Of a stretch of 64,000 nt of DNA, positions 22,864 through 33,502 are shown piece after piece. Under the pieces are notes generated by a model. The model made no database searches, was not told the DNA's origin, and saw only the letters and a program-made list of their open reading frames with translations. The first letter of the stretch is position 1. Each line of letters opens with the position of its first letter. Source of the stretch: Salinicola tamaricis (GTDB taxonomy: Bacteria > Pseudomonadota > Gammaproteobacteria > Pseudomonadales > Halomonadaceae); contig NZ_CP023559.1 in NCBI RefSeq assembly GCF_003006155.1, forward strand, positions 3,906,001 to 3,970,000, in the 5' to 3' direction. The position numbers were made by a program, and so were the translations under genes.

Positions 22864-23060
22864 GGTGCCGGCGCCGCCTTGCCGAGCTTCTCCTCGGTGC
22901 TCATCACTCGCGCCTCGCTCTCGAGCATCACCGGTATGCCATCACGGATCGGATAGGCCAACCCGCTGACCGAGCTCTTGAGTTCGTTGCGTTCGCGGTC
23001 GAAGGTCAGCTCGCTGTGGCTGACGGGACAGATCAGCATCGCTATCAGTTCCTTGTCCAT
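22860..23060 (-). CDS. Trm112-family protein (YcaR)
   Basis: A 66-residue YcaR/Trm112-like protein ([18 protein letters not shown]...). It retains one cysteine of the usual CPxCK motif and the [16 protein letters not shown] signature. Start ATG 23058-23060 is preceded by GGAGAG; a longer frame upstream is not family-like. It lies between lpxK and kdsB as in E. coli. Function is not established; eukaryotic relatives activate methyltransferases. Confidence 0.88.
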   Translation of the reverse strand: MDKELIAMLICPVSHSELTFDRERNELKSSVSGLAYPIRDGIPVMLESEARVMSTEEKLGKAAPAP

Positions 23061-23157
23061 GGTCTCTCCTCGTGGCGATTCGGGACGGACAGAGGTCCGT
23101 CCGCGATATGTCTCTAGTGGCCGGCGCCTTCCTTCACGGACGCTCGCGGCGTGGCGA

Positions 23158-24174
23158 TCAGGCTCGCCGCTGCCACTGCTCGACGCACGCCGCCCACCAC
23201 TGCTCGAAGCCGGCATCCGGCGCGGCGATCACATCCAGCACCCAGCAGCGCTCGTCGGCGAAGCCGCGGCACTTGACCCCATCCTTGGCCGTCATCACGA
23301 TCGGCCGATCGCCTGCGGGCAGGTCGGCGGCGCTGAAGGCGTGGTGATCGGCGAAGCGCCGGGCGCGATGGGCCACGCCCAGCGCAGTCAGCGTGTCGAA
23401 GAAGCGCTGCGGATGGCCGATCCCCGCCAGCGCCTCCACCGGCGCATCGGTGGCGAACGGCGGCGTCTCGATCGGCCGGGTCGCGCCGCTGAGCAGATGG
23501 CGCCAGGCGCGTGGACGCACCTGCATGACGAAGCGCGGCACCCCGGGTGCGTCGTTCTCGCACAGCGGATCGAGCCCGCCGTTACCGATCAGCGCATCGA
23601 CCGCCGCCAGGCGCTCCAGAGGCTCACGCAGGGGTCCCCGCGGCAAGCAACGGCGATTGCCGAAACCGCGTTGGCCATCGACCACCGCGATCTCGAGTGT
23701 CCGCCCCAGGGCGTAATGCTGCAAGCCGTCGTCCGCCAGCAGCACGTCGCAGCCACGCGCCTCGATCAGCGCCTGGGCAGCGCGCGGGCGGCGCGGGTCG
23801 ACCGCCACCGCAACGCCACTCTGCTGTGCCAGCATCAGCGGTTCGTCTCCGCTATGCACCACCGGCGTCTCGGCGTCGACCAGCAGCGGATAGCCCGGCG
23901 CCTTGCCACCATAGCCGCGCGAGACGATTCCCGGACGCCAGCCTTGGGCCACCAACCACTCGGCCAGCCACGCCACCAGTGGCGACTTGCCGGTGCCGCC
24001 CACGCTCAGATTGCCCACCACCACCAGCGGTACCGGCGGCTGCCACACCTCACGTCGGCCCTGCCGATAGGCCGCACGGCGGCGGCGGACGACGCCGCGG
24101 TAGAGCACCTCGAGGGGTTGGAGCAGCGCCAACCAGGGGGCGCCTTGATACCAGGCGCGCTCGAGTGGCGTCAC
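23158..24174 (-). CDS. lpxK: tetraacyldisaccharide 4'-kinase
   Basis: Phosphorylates the 4' position of the lipid A disaccharide at the inner membrane. The 338-residue protein has an N-terminal hydrophobic anchor, the P-loop GNLSVGGTGKSP at residues 54-65, SRGYGGK, the GDEPLMLA motif and LLADDGLQHYALGR with the DDGLQH catalytic region. The start ATG overlaps the msbA stop as ATGA, so msbA and lpxK are co-translated. The frame is intact. Confidence 0.95.
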   Translation of the reverse strand: MTPLERAWYQGAPWLALLQPLEVLYRGVVRRRRAAYRQGRREVWQPPVPLVVVGNLSVGGTGKSPLVAWLAEWLVAQGWRPGIVSRGYGGKAPGYPLLVDAETPVVHSGDEPLMLAQQSGVAVAVDPRRPRAAQALIEARGCDVLLADDGLQHYALGRTLEIAVVDGQRGFGNRRCLPRGPLREPLERLAAVDALIGNGGLDPLCENDAPGVPRFVMQVRPRAWRHLLSGATRPIETPPFATDAPVEALAGIGHPQRFFDTLTALGVAHRARRFADHHAFSAADLPAGDRPIVMTAKDGVKCRGFADERCWVLDVIAAPDAGFEQWWAACVEQWQRRA

Positions 24175-25910
24175 GTCTGCTCCTGGAACTGCAGCCGATA
24201 GAGCGAGGCGTAAGCGCCCTCCTGAGCCAGCAGCTCGGCGTGGGTGCCGCTCTCGATCAGCTCCCCCTGCTCCATCACCACGATACGATCGGCACGCTCG
24301 ATGGTCGACAGGCGGTGAGCGATGACGAAGGTGGTGCGCCCCTGGCAGACCGTCTCCAGCGCCTGCTGGATATAGCGCTCGGACTCGGTATCCAGCGCCG
24401 AGGTCGCCTCGTCGAGAATCAGTATCGGGGCGTCCTTGAAGATCGCGCGAGCAATCGCCAGGCGCTGGCGCTGGCCGCCGGAGAGCATGACGCCGTTGTC
24501 ACCGACCAGCGTGTCATAGCCCTGCGGCAAGCGCTCGATGAACTCATGCGCATAAGCAGCCTTGGCGCTGGCGATCACTGATTCTCTCGATGTCTCAGGC
24601 GCGCCATAGGCGATGTTCTCGGCGATCGTGGTGTTGAACAGCGTCACCTGCTGCGACACCAGCGCGATCTGCTGGCGCAATGGTGACAGCTGATACGCCT
24701 GGATATCGATATCGTCGATCAGAATGCGCCCAGCGGTGGGTCGATAGAAGCGGGGCAACAGGCTCATCAGGGTCGACTTGCCGCTGCCCGAGCGTCCGAC
24801 AATGGCCACCATCTGCCCCGCCGGCACTTCCAGGTCGATGCCCTTGAGCACCTCGGGCTGTCCCTCGGCATAGGCGAAGCGCACATCCTCGAACCGTACC
24901 TGACCGGTCAGTCGATGCGGCTCGCGCTGGCCCTCGTCGACCTCGGTTGGCTGCTCGAGCAGGCCGAACAGCTCCTGGGAAGCGGAGAGTCCCTTCTGGA
25001 TGATGCTGTTGACGTCGGTGAGCGAGCGGATCGGCTTGGCCATCAGCGATGCGGCGGTGATGAAGGCGACGAACTCACCGGGGGTCATGGCATTCATCAG
25101 CTCGGGCGCCATGGCCAGCCATACCAGACCCGCCAGGGCCAGCGCTACCAGCAGCTGAATCACCGGGGTGCTGGTGGCCTTGGTCATCGCCTCCTTGATG
25201 CTCTGCTCGCGGTTGTAATTGCTCGCCGCCTCGAAGCGTTGCTTCTCGTAGGCTTCGGCGCCGTGAGTCCGCACCACGCGATAGCCGGTCAGCGCCTCGG
25301 AAGCGACATGCGTGACGTCCCCCATCGAATTCTGGATGCGTCGGGAGATGCGCCGAAAGCGTTTACTGGTGTAGCGCACCACCAGCCCGATCAGCGGCGT
25401 CACCGCCAAGAAGATCAGCGTCAGCAGCCAGTTGGTCCACAGCAGATAGCCGATCAGGCCGATGACGAAGAGCCCCTCGCGCAGGATGACGGTGATCGCG
25501 TTGGTGGCCGCGCCGGTGACCTGCTCGACGTGATAGGTCACGCGCGAGATCAGATGGCCGCTGGAGTGCATGTCGAAGAAGCGCCCCGGCAGATGCAGCA
25601 TATGGTTGAAGACGTTGCAGCGCAGCTTGTGCACCACGTTACGTGCCACGTTGCTCATATAGTAGGTGCCGAGGAAGGTGCCCACGCCCCGCGCGGCGAA
25701 CATCATGATCACGAACAGCGGCAGAAAGTAGCGAAAGTCGGCATCGGGATGCTGGATACCGTCGATCAGCCGCTTCATCATCTCCGCCAGCGCGGTGCTG
25801 GAGGCGGCATAGATCGCGTAGCCCACCACCGCCAGCGCGAAGGAGCGCCACTCCGAGTGCACGTAGGTGAGAAGACGTCGATAGAGCGCCCAACTGGAAG
25901 CTTGTGACAC
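24171..25910 (-). CDS. msbA: lipid A export ATP-binding/permease protein
   Basis: A homodimeric ABC exporter that flips lipid A-core across the inner membrane. The 579-residue half-transporter has six membrane segments in its first ~310 residues and a nucleotide-binding domain with Walker A GRSGSGKSTL (about 372), the LSGGQRQRLAIARA signature (about 482), Walker B ILILDEATSALD and the switch histidine in FVIAHRLSTIE. It lies between comEC and lpxK, the E. coli arrangement; the exbBD pair found here in pseudomonads is absent. The frame is intact. Confidence 0.94.
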   Translation of the reverse strand: MSQASSWALYRRLLTYVHSEWRSFALAVVGYAIYAASSTALAEMMKRLIDGIQHPDADFRYFLPLFVIMMFAARGVGTFLGTYYMSNVARNVVHKLRCNVFNHMLHLPGRFFDMHSSGHLISRVTYHVEQVTGAATNAITVILREGLFVIGLIGYLLWTNWLLTLIFLAVTPLIGLVVRYTSKRFRRISRRIQNSMGDVTHVASEALTGYRVVRTHGAEAYEKQRFEAASNYNREQSIKEAMTKATSTPVIQLLVALALAGLVWLAMAPELMNAMTPGEFVAFITAASLMAKPIRSLTDVNSIIQKGLSASQELFGLLEQPTEVDEGQREPHRLTGQVRFEDVRFAYAEGQPEVLKGIDLEVPAGQMVAIVGRSGSGKSTLMSLLPRFYRPTAGRILIDDIDIQAYQLSPLRQQIALVSQQVTLFNTTIAENIAYGAPETSRESVIASAKAAYAHEFIERLPQGYDTLVGDNGVMLSGGQRQRLAIARAIFKDAPILILDEATSALDTESERYIQQALETVCQGRTTFVIAHRLSTIERADRIVVMEQGELIESGTHAELLAQEGAYASLYRLQFQEQT

Positions 25911-26033
25911 GGTGACTCCGTTCGACTGGATAAAAAGCGCCTCACCCGCGGCCGCGCGAGCTCGGCAAGCGGCCGAGCCAGTGCCGGCGCGAGGCGATAA
26001 CCATCAGGCCAGCGACACGCGCCGCGGGCGCAT

Positions 26034-28383
26034 TCAGGGGCTGGATTCTACCCCAACATCCCCAGCGTCGACAGTCGCCCGGCGCGACCAGCCCGGATGG
26101 CGCTGGGTCTCGACCTCAATGCCGCTCGCGCTCAGCACAAAGCGTATGGCGCCGTCGTAGGCGGTGTTCCAGATGCGGCTGCCCACCGCCCGAAAACGCG
26201 CCACCACCGCCGGCCTGGGGTGGCCGAAGGGGTTGCCGCGACCACTGCTGAAGACCACCTCACGCGGCGCGTCGTCGCCACGAAGCTCGGCGCCGAACTG
26301 GTGGCACTACCGTGGTGACCAGCCACCAGCACATCGACACGCCCCGTGCCCAGCTGCGGCAGGAGCTGGTGGCGCTCGATGGCGACCCCAGCGTCACCCG
26401 TGATCAGGACCCGCCGCGAGCCGAGTGTGACCAGCAGCACGCAGGAGCGGTCGTTGCGCGGCAAGGCTGCCGCCTCCGGCGGCGGCGACAGGAACCGCCA
26501 GACGGCGCCATCCGCTTGCCAGGTCTCGCCCGCGACGCACGGTCGCGATGGCAACCCCAAGGTGTTGCCCCGCGGTGCCCACCAGCGGTTCACGCGGTGC
26601 CGGGCTCGAAGCGCCGGCACCCCGCCGGCGTGGTCGCGATCGCTGTGGCTCACCACCACCGCATCGAAGCGCTGACCCGGTGGCCACAATAGCGATAACG
26701 GCATGAAACCGGAGCCGAACCGCGGCCCGGTATCCACCAGTACGCGCTGATGACGGCTACGCAGCTCGACCAGTTGCCCCTGACCGACGTCATAGACCGT
26801 CACCACCAGCGTACCCGGTGGCAACAACGGCACGCGCAGCAGGGCCACGCTCACCAGCAGTAGCGCGCTGAACCAGACCCGCAGCCTGAAGGCGACGCCC
26901 GGAAGCAGCCAGAGCAGTGCCCATAGCAGCAGTGCCAGAGCCAACGGCCAGTGCCACCACGCCGCCGGCTGCCACAGCGGCACGACCTGAGCGCTCCAGG
27001 CCAGCGCCGCGGCCACGCCCCGGGCTAGCAGATCGAACGGCGCCCATGCCCAGCCGGCCAGCGTGGGCCAGCCGACCCAGAGCCAGCCGAAGAAGCCCAG
27101 CGGCACCATCAGACTGCCCACCACGGGCACCGCCAGCAGATTGATCAACGGCGATGCCGGCGCCAGCCGACCGAAAGCGAGCAGTACCGCCGCCGCCATC
27201 ACCGGCGCCAGCAGCCATTGGGTACGCAGCAGTGCCAGACACCAGCCGCGCACCCCGCGCGGGCGTGGCCGCCCCGCCCACGCCAGAATCAGCACCGCCA
27301 CCGCCGTGAACGAGAGCCAGACACCCGGACGCCAAGGTGCCATGGGGTCGGCGATCACCACCAGCGCTAGTGCCAGCCACCACGCCTGCCACCACCCCGG
27401 GGCATGGCGCCCACTGGCCACCCACAGACCGATGGCGGTCATCAGCGCGGCACGCAGCGTGGGTGGCGCGAAGCCGGCAAGACCGGCGTAGGCGAATGCC
27501 GCCAGCGCCGCCCCTGCCCACGGCCACGCGGCCAGACGCCATGCATCGGGGCAAAGCAGCGGGCCAAACGTCGCAACAGCCACAGCATCAGCGTCGCCAC
27601 CATGCCCACGTGGAGGCCCGAGATCACCATCAGATGGGTAGTGCCAGAGGCGTTGAGCAACTTCCAGTCGGTGTCCGTCAGACCATCACCGGCACCCAGC
27701 GTCAGTGCCGCCAACCAGCGCTTGCCGAGGGCGCTCATTGGCACCTCGGCCAGACGCTCGAGCGCTACCCGGCGCAACGAGAATGGCGCTGGCGCCAAAC
27801 GCCGCGCCGTCTCCTCCGCACGCACATAGCCAGGGCATGGATATGCTCCCGACGCAGCCAGGCGGCGTAGTCGAAGGTGTCGGGATTGGCGAAGCCCATT
27901 GGCGGGCGCAGACGCGCCGTCAACGCCCAGCGCTCCCCCACGGCCAGGGCGTTATCGGCATACCAGGAGAGGCGCACCCGCCCCAGCGGCGGGCAGGCGA
28001 TATCCCGCGCCAACGCCTCACACCGGGTAACGTGCAGCGCGAAGCGAGTTCGCCGGCCGTCACGCTCGAGGTTCTCGACCACGCCCTGAAGGCGGAACTC
28101 CTGCCCCGCCAGCGCCTCGGGTAACCGCCCTGCCCGATCAGCGGCCAGCACCAGCGCGCACCAGGCGGCCACCAACAGACATAGCCCGCCGCCCACCAGA
28201 GTCCCAGAGCCAGCCCCCCCGTCGCCCGTACAAGAGCCCCCCCAGCAGCAGCGCCGTACCCAACAGCGCCAGCCCCGTTCCGGTCGCCGCGGGCAGCGCT
28301 TCACCAGCCAGGGCACCAGCGATCGCCGCCAGCGCCAGCGGCATCGCCAGACCCGGCCGGCACACCCTCCACCGCACGGTCAT
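26034..28383 (-). CDS. comEC: ComEC/Rec2-family DNA uptake channel, four frameshifts
   Basis: The inner-membrane channel that passes single-stranded DNA into the cytoplasm during natural transformation. Visible in order are hydrophobic N-terminal segments, a DUF4131 OB-fold region (FRLQGVVENLERDGRRTRFALH), the Competence domain (HLMVISGLHVGMVATLML, then many membrane segments) and a C-terminal metallo-beta-lactamase domain (VYDVGQGQLVEL, VLVDTGP, SHSDRDHAGG, LITGD, VAGHHGSATSS). The frame is broken by one extra G in the run at 28214-28220 and missing bases near 27830, 27556 and 26278; correcting these gives 783 residues ending at TGA/TAA 26034, normal for the family. Start taken as ATG 28381-28383. 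The breaks look like sequencing errors, but real loss of competence cannot be excluded from the sequence alone. Confidence 0.88.
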
Positions 28384-28489
28384 CGCCTACAGGCGCCGAC
28401 CGAGGCCGGCGGGTAAAGGCCGCTGCAAGACATGGCGAGCCCTCGGCGTTGTATGGATAATGGTCGCTCCTCGTCCAGCGAGCGGTCTC

Positions 28490-29017
28490 ATGTCTCGTCG
28501 ATGGTTACAACGCTACATCCCCAGTCAGGAGAGACTGCAGCGCACGCGCTCGCTGCGCTTCATGCACCACATGCTGGGCGACCCGGCACTGTGGATCCTG
28601 TCACGACGTAGTGTCGGCAACGCCTGCATGGTCGGTTGCTTTTCGGCTATGCTGCCAATCCCGTTCCAGATGGTGCTGGCGGCCTTCGGTGCTTACTGCT
28701 TCCGGGGCAATCTACCGCTCTCGGTGAGCCTGGTCTGGATGACCAACCCGCTGACCATGCCAGTGGTGTTCTACTTCAACTATCGGGTCGGGGCCTGGGT
28801 CATGGACTACCCGGCGCGCCAGGTGCCCGACCACATCAGCACCGCCTGGATCGCCGGGCAGATGGCGCATATCGTGGTGCCGCTGTTCATCGGCTCGCTG
28901 CTGGTCGGGCTGGTGCTGGCGCTGTCGAGCAACTTGCTGGTACGTCTGATCTGGCGCTGGCAGATCGCGCGTAGCTGGCGCCGCAGGGCACGCCGTCGCG
29001 CCCGGCAGCGCCACTGA
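28490..29017 (+). CDS. DUF2062 membrane protein
   Basis: A 175-residue inner-membrane protein of the DUF2062 family. It begins MSRRWLQRYIPSQERL, has the family motif FMHHMLGDPALWILSRRSVGNACMVG, and three to four membrane segments (FSAMLPIPFQMVLAAFGAY, VSLVWMTNPLTMPVVFYFNY, HIVVPLFIGSLLVGLVLAL), ending in a strongly basic cytosolic tail. I prefer ATG 28490; an in-frame ATG at 28460 adds ten residues. It is divergent from comEC and convergent with lolD. Function unknown; in pseudomonads the orthologue also lies between comEC and the lol genes. Confidence 0.85.
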   Translation: MSRRWLQRYIPSQERLQRTRSLRFMHHMLGDPALWILSRRSVGNACMVGCFSAMLPIPFQMVLAAFGAYCFRGNLPLSVSLVWMTNPLTMPVVFYFNYRVGAWVMDYPARQVPDHISTAWIAGQMAHIVVPLFIGSLLVGLVLALSSNLLVRLIWRWQIARSWRRRARRRARQRH

Positions 29018-29156
29018 GCGCCCCTTCATCGAACGTCATCGGCGCAATACGCCCTCATCCATTGAACGCAGACTTGCCGTCTAGAAAAACCTTCTTCGAT
29101 GGACCCTGCATTCAGCGAGCGCCCGATGACACTCCAAGCGGCGCGCCTCAAAACGA

Positions 29157-29190
29157 CGCCGCCCTGAACGGTTGATCGTCCAGGGCGGCG
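29157..29190 (-). terminator. terminator of the lol operon
   Basis: A 10-base-pair GC stem (29157-29166 with 29181-29190) around a 14-base loop, 30 bases after the corrected lolD stop. On the minus strand it is followed by TCGTTTTGAGG. It also lies between the convergent DUF2062 gene and lolD. Confidence 0.7.
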
Positions 29191-29219
29191 CATGTCTTTA
29201 GCCGGTGCTACTCGCGGTA

Positions 29220-29938
29220 TCAGGCGGGGGTCAATCGCCCCTTGTCGAGACGCAGCTTGCGAGCTGATGATCGGCGACCGCGGGATCATGGGTGACCACC
29301 ACGAAGGCGCACTCGGTGCTCGAAGCCAACTCATCCATCAGGGCGAGGATGTTGGACGCGGTGGTCTGATCCAGGTTGCCGGTAGGCTCGTCCATCAGCA
29401 CCAGGCTAGGGTCGGTGACCAGCGCTCGCGCGATCGCCACGCGCTGGCGCTCACCGCCGGAGAGCTCGCCGGGCTTGTGGTCACCGCGCGGCGCCATGCC
29501 CACTCGGGTCAGCAGCTCGAGCGAACGCTTCAAAGCCGTCTTGCGCGACTGCCCGCGAATGATCAGCGGTAGCGCCACGTTCTCGGCCGCAGTGAACTCC
29601 GCCAGCAGATGGTGGAACTGATAGACGAAGCCGACATAGCGATTGCGGAAACGCCCCAGCGCCGCCTCGCCGAAACCCGCCAATGAACGCCCGCCGATCA
29701 CCACTTCGCCACCGCTGGGGCGGTCGAGCCCCCCGAGCAGGTTGAGCAGCGTGGTCTTGCCCGACCCCGAGCTGCCCACCACCGCCACCCGCTCGCCCGC
29801 CGCGACCTGCAGATCGAGATGGTCGAGCACGGTGATGTCCTGCGGGCCCTCACTGTAGACCCGGGTCAACTGGCGACAATCCAGCATCGGTTCACCGCGT
29901 GCCGCTCCCGACGAGCGGTCGATGGATACATCACTCAT
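29220..29938 (-). CDS. lolD: lipoprotein-releasing system ATP-binding protein, frameshifted at the 3' end
   Basis: The ATPase of the Lol complex that extracts outer-membrane lipoproteins from the inner membrane. Visible are Walker A GSSGSGKTT (residues 55-63), the LolD-specific YVGFVYQFHHLLAEFTAAENV, the LSGGERQRVAIARAL signature (about 159) and Walker B LVLMDEPTGNLD. As written the frame stops at 29231, but restoring one A near 29259-29262 replaces the last residues with KLRLDKGRLTPA and a stop at 29220-29222, the typical LolD ending; length 239. Overlaps the stop of lolC/E by a few bases. Confidence 0.93.
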
Positions 29939-31171
29939 AGCGCAGCACCTCCGCGGGCTGAATTCGGGCCGCCCGCCAGGCGGGATAGAGCGTCGAGATG
30001 AAGGTCAGCACGAACGCGCTGGAGACGATCACCCAGACATCGTCCCACTCCAGTCGCGATGGCAGATAGCTGATGAAATAGACGTTGGGGTCGAGGAACT
30101 GGATACCGGTCACCGACTGGAACCAGGCGATGATGTCGGACACGCTCAACGCCAGCGCAATGCCCGCGACCACGCCGAGCACGATGCCGATGATGCCGAT
30201 CGCCAGCCCCTGGACCACGAAGATGCCCATGATCGAGCGCGGCGTCGCGCCGATGGTGCGCAGGATGGCGATATCGGCGTGCTTGTCGGTGACCACCATC
30301 ACCAGCGTCGAGACGATATTGAATGCAGCCACAGCCACGATCACCATCAACAGCAGGCCGATCATGTGCTTCTCCATCTGGATCGCCTGGAACAGATTGC
30401 CGTGGGTGTAGGTCCAGTCCAGCCCGCGGTAGCCGGCACCCAGTGAGCTGACGATATCGCGGGTCACGGGGCCGGCCTTGAACAGATCGTCGAGCTCCAG
30501 ACGCAGGCCGTCGACCTTGTCGCCGAGACGCGCCAGCGCCTGCATGTCCTCGATATTGGCGTAGGCCAGATTGGCGTCGAGATCGGCCCCCGACCTTGAA
30601 GATGCCGCTGACGGTGAAGCGCTTGAGTCGCGGGAACACGCCGCCCGGGGTGATCGAGGCTTCAGGCACCAGCAGCGTCACGCGATCGCCGACCCCGACG
30701 CCCAGATTGCGCGCCAGCAGGTCACCCAGAATCACGTTCCAACTGCCCGGCGTCAGATCATCGAGAGAACCGGCCTGCATGTGCTGGCCGATGATCGATA
30801 CCTTGCGCTCGTACTCGGGCTGGATACCAGTGACCAGCGCGCCCTGGGTACGCCCGGCAGCGGAGAACATGCCCTGCTGCTGCACTAGGGCGCGACCGCG
30901 ACGACGTCACGATGCTGGCTCACCCGCTCGGCCAGCGCCTTTCCAGTCGCGCATGCCGCCCGCTGCTCGATACGCGAATGCGGCACCATGCCCAGCACTC
31001 GGGTGCGCAGCTCGTGATCGAAACCTTCATCACCGAGAGCACCAGAATGAGCACCGCCACACCCAAGGCCAGGCCCAGCATCGAGGTTAGCGAAATGAAG
31101 GAGATGAAGTGGTTCCGGCGCTTGGCCCGCACGTATCGCAGGCCCACCAGAAAGGGTAAACGGTCGAGCAT
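29931..31171 (-). CDS. lipoprotein-releasing system permease (LolC/LolE family), three or more frameshifts
   Basis: The membrane partner of LolD, FtsX/MacB permease fold. It starts [28 protein letters not shown], with the first membrane segment [14 protein letters not shown], a large periplasmic domain, then [56 protein letters not shown] and a last segment ending [13 protein letters not shown]. Bases are missing near 31013 and 30887 and one G is extra at 30588-30592; the stretch 30935-30960 may hold a further compensating pair. Corrected length is 413 residues. Only one permease gene is present next to lolD, so either this is a single-permease (LolF-type) system or the second gene is elsewhere. 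Confidence 0.87.
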
Positions 31172-31441
31172 CAGGTTGGCTTCCTTGTCAGCAGCGCCTC
31201 ATGTTACGGGTTTTGATGCGCCCCGCAAACGCTGGATAGACGTCGGGATCATGCAGCACGACCGGCCGCGCGCAATGACTTGTCCGGTCACCGTAAAGGC
31301 TAGACTAGCGATCAGAACTGAGACGCCGCCAGCCCGCCCGTGGTTCCCCAAGCGCGCCGCCAAATCGCGCTTGCATCGCGCCGGGCAAGTCCTAAAATGC
31401 CGCGTCCCCGGCATCCGTGCCATCACTCGCCGCCACGCGCC

Positions 31442-32515
31442 ATGGAGATCGCCTTGACCCTGCGCCTGCTTCCAGAGTGGCATCCCCAGGATGCCGTACA
31501 ACTGACCTGGCCCACGCCTACCAGCGACTGGGCACCGCTGCTCGACACCATCGAAGCGACGCTGGAGGCGATGGTGGTGGCGATCGCGCGCTATCAGCCG
31601 GTGCTGGTGTGCGTCCACGACGCCGCCCAGCGTGAGCGCCTGACGCAGCGCTTCGACGCCCTCGGCGTCGCTCCCGAGCGGCGCGCCCTGGTCATCGCCG
31701 ACAGCGACGACACCTGGGCCCGCGACCATGGTCCGATCGCAGTCTCCCGCGATGGCGCGATCACCCTGCTCGACTACGTCTTCACCGGTTGGGGGGGCAA
31801 ATTCGAGGCGGCACGCGACGATCGGCTCAGCCGCGCGCTGGCCGTCCAGGGCGTATTCCAGGCACCGCTCGAAAGCCAGGATCTGGTGCTCGAGGGCGGC
31901 GCCATCGACAGCGACGGCGAGGGCACGCTGCTGACCACCAGCGCCTGCCTGCTCAATCCCAACCGTAACCCGCACCTCGACCGCGGCGCGGTCGAGACAC
32001 GCCTGTGTCGTGATCTCGGCGCTAGGCGCGTGCTGTGGCTGGAGCATGGGCATCTCGAGGGAGACGATACCGATAGCCATATCGATACTCTGGCGCGCTT
32101 CTGCGACGCGGCGAGCATCGCCTACGTGCGCTGCGACGATCCCGCCGATCCGCACTACGCCGAGCTCGCCGCCATGGAGTGTGAGATCAAGGCCCTGCGC
32201 CGCGAGGATGGCTCACCCTATCGACTGTTCGCGCTGCCCTGGCCAAAGGCCTGCTACGATCCCGAAGACGGTCATCGGCTGCCGGCCACCTACGCCAACT
32301 TCCTGATCATCAATGGCGCGGTGCTGGTACCGACCTACGGCGACGCGGCTGACTTCCGTGCCCTGGAGGTACTGAAGGCAGCCTTCCCCGATCGCGATCT
32401 GATCCCGATCGACTGCCGCGCCGTGATCCGCCAGCATGGCAGCCTGCACTGCCTGACCATGCAGTTGCCACGAGGGTCGCTCGCGCCCACGCTGGTAGCA
32501 GCGGACGCTGGCTGA
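31442..32515 (+). CDS. aguA: agmatine deiminase
   Basis: Converts agmatine to N-carbamoylputrescine and ammonia. The 357-residue protein belongs to the peptidyl-arginine-deiminase-like guanidino family: it begins LLPEWHPQDAVQLTWPTPTSDW, has the DDTWARDHGPI motif, GWGGKF, VLEGGAID, the EHGHLEGDDTDSHIDTLARF active-site block and the nucleophile cysteine near the end (HGSLHCLTMQLP, about residue 337). I chose ATG 31442; an in-frame ATG 34 codons upstream adds unrelated residues. It is followed 87 bases later by aguB, giving a two-step putrescine pathway. Confidence 0.93.
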   Translation: MEIALTLRLLPEWHPQDAVQLTWPTPTSDWAPLLDTIEATLEAMVVAIARYQPVLVCVHDAAQRERLTQRFDALGVAPERRALVIADSDDTWARDHGPIAVSRDGAITLLDYVFTGWGGKFEAARDDRLSRALAVQGVFQAPLESQDLVLEGGAIDSDGEGTLLTTSACLLNPNRNPHLDRGAVETRLCRDLGARRVLWLEHGHLEGDDTDSHIDTLARFCDAASIAYVRCDDPADPHYAELAAMECEIKALRREDGSPYRLFALPWPKACYDPEDGHRLPATYANFLIINGAVLVPTYGDAADFRALEVLKAAFPDRDLIPIDCRAVIRQHGSLHCLTMQLPRGSLAPTLVAADAG

Positions 32516-32602
32516 ATCCGGCGTCGATCAACCGCGCTGCAGCGCGTTCGCCATGAGCTCATGGCACTACATCGTCACCACGTCCCACCATAAGGAGGGA
32601 GC

Positions 32603-33502
32603 ATGTCGAAGACACTCAAGGTCGGCCTGGTTCAACAGCAGGCGTGGCCTGACAAGCAGCAGAGCCTTGCCGTCAGCACCGAGGGGGTGCGCGAACTCGC
32701 CGCGAAGGGCGCCGAACTGGTGCTGCTGCAGGAGCTGCACGCCACGCACTACTTCTGCCAGTGCGAAGATGCGGACCTGTTCGATCTCGCCGAACCGCTG
32801 GACGGGCCCACCTCCCAGGCGCTGGCCGATCTCGCGCGCGAGCTCGATATCGTCATCGTCGGCTCGATCTTCGAGCGCCGCGCCGCCGGGGTCTACCACA
32901 ACACCGCAGTGGTCATGGATCGCGCCAAGGGGCGCGTGGGCCACTACCGCAAGATGCATATCCCCGACGATCCGGGCTTCTACGAGAAGTTCTACTTCAC
33001 CCCCGGTGATGGCGACGAGCGCCAGGGCTTCGAGCCGATCGACACCTCGGTGGGTCGCCTCGGCGTGCTGGTGTGCTGGGATCAGTGGTATCCGGAAGCC
33101 GCGCGCCTGATGGCGCTGGCGGGTTCCGACCTGCTGCTCTACCCCACCGCGATCGGCTGGCATCCGCCGGATGACCAAGCCGAGAAGCAGCGCCAGAAAG
33201 ATGCCTGGACCCTGATCCAGCGCGCCCACGGCGTGGCCAACGGCCTGCCGGTGGTGGTCGCCAACCGGGTCGGGCATGAACCGGACCTGGCCAAGATGAG
33301 TGACGGCATCGACTTCTGGGGCGGCAGCTTCATCTGCGGCCCGCAGGGCGAACTGCTCGCTCACGCCGGCGAGGAGAGCGAGAACCTGCTGGTCGAGCTG
33401 GACATGCGTCGCAGCGAACACGTACGCCGCATGTGGCCCTACCTGCGCGATCGGCGTATCGATGCCTACGGCGATCTGACCAAGCGCTACCGCGACCGCT
33501 GA
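32603..33502 (+). CDS. aguB: N-carbamoylputrescine amidase
   Basis: A nitrilase-superfamily amidase that hydrolyses N-carbamoylputrescine to putrescine, CO2 and ammonia. The Glu-Lys-Cys triad is visible: E44 in LLQELHATHYFCQ, K117 in GHYRKMHIPDDPGFYEKFYF and C158 in LGVLVCWDQWYPEAARL. Length 299, normal for AguB. It follows aguA in the same direction with a GGAG site upstream of ATG 32603 (AAGGAGGGAGC). The frame is intact. Confidence 0.95.
   Translation: MSKTLKVGLVQQQAWPDKQQSLAVSTEGVRELAAKGAELVLLQELHATHYFCQCEDADLFDLAEPLDGPTSQALADLARELDIVIVGSIFERRAAGVYHNTAVVMDRAKGRVGHYRKMHIPDDPGFYEKFYFTPGDGDERQGFEPIDTSVGRLGVLVCWDQWYPEAARLMALAGSDLLLYPTAIGWHPPDDQAEKQRQKDAWTLIQRAHGVANGLPVVVANRVGHEPDLAKMSDGIDFWGGSFICGPQGELLAHAGEESENLLVELDMRRSEHVRRMWPYLRDRRIDAYGDLTKRYRDR

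Noticed and set aside
31199..32155. A 318-codon open frame antisense to aguA
   Set aside because: Antisense shadow of a gene with clear catalytic motifs; no recognisable domain or start signal.
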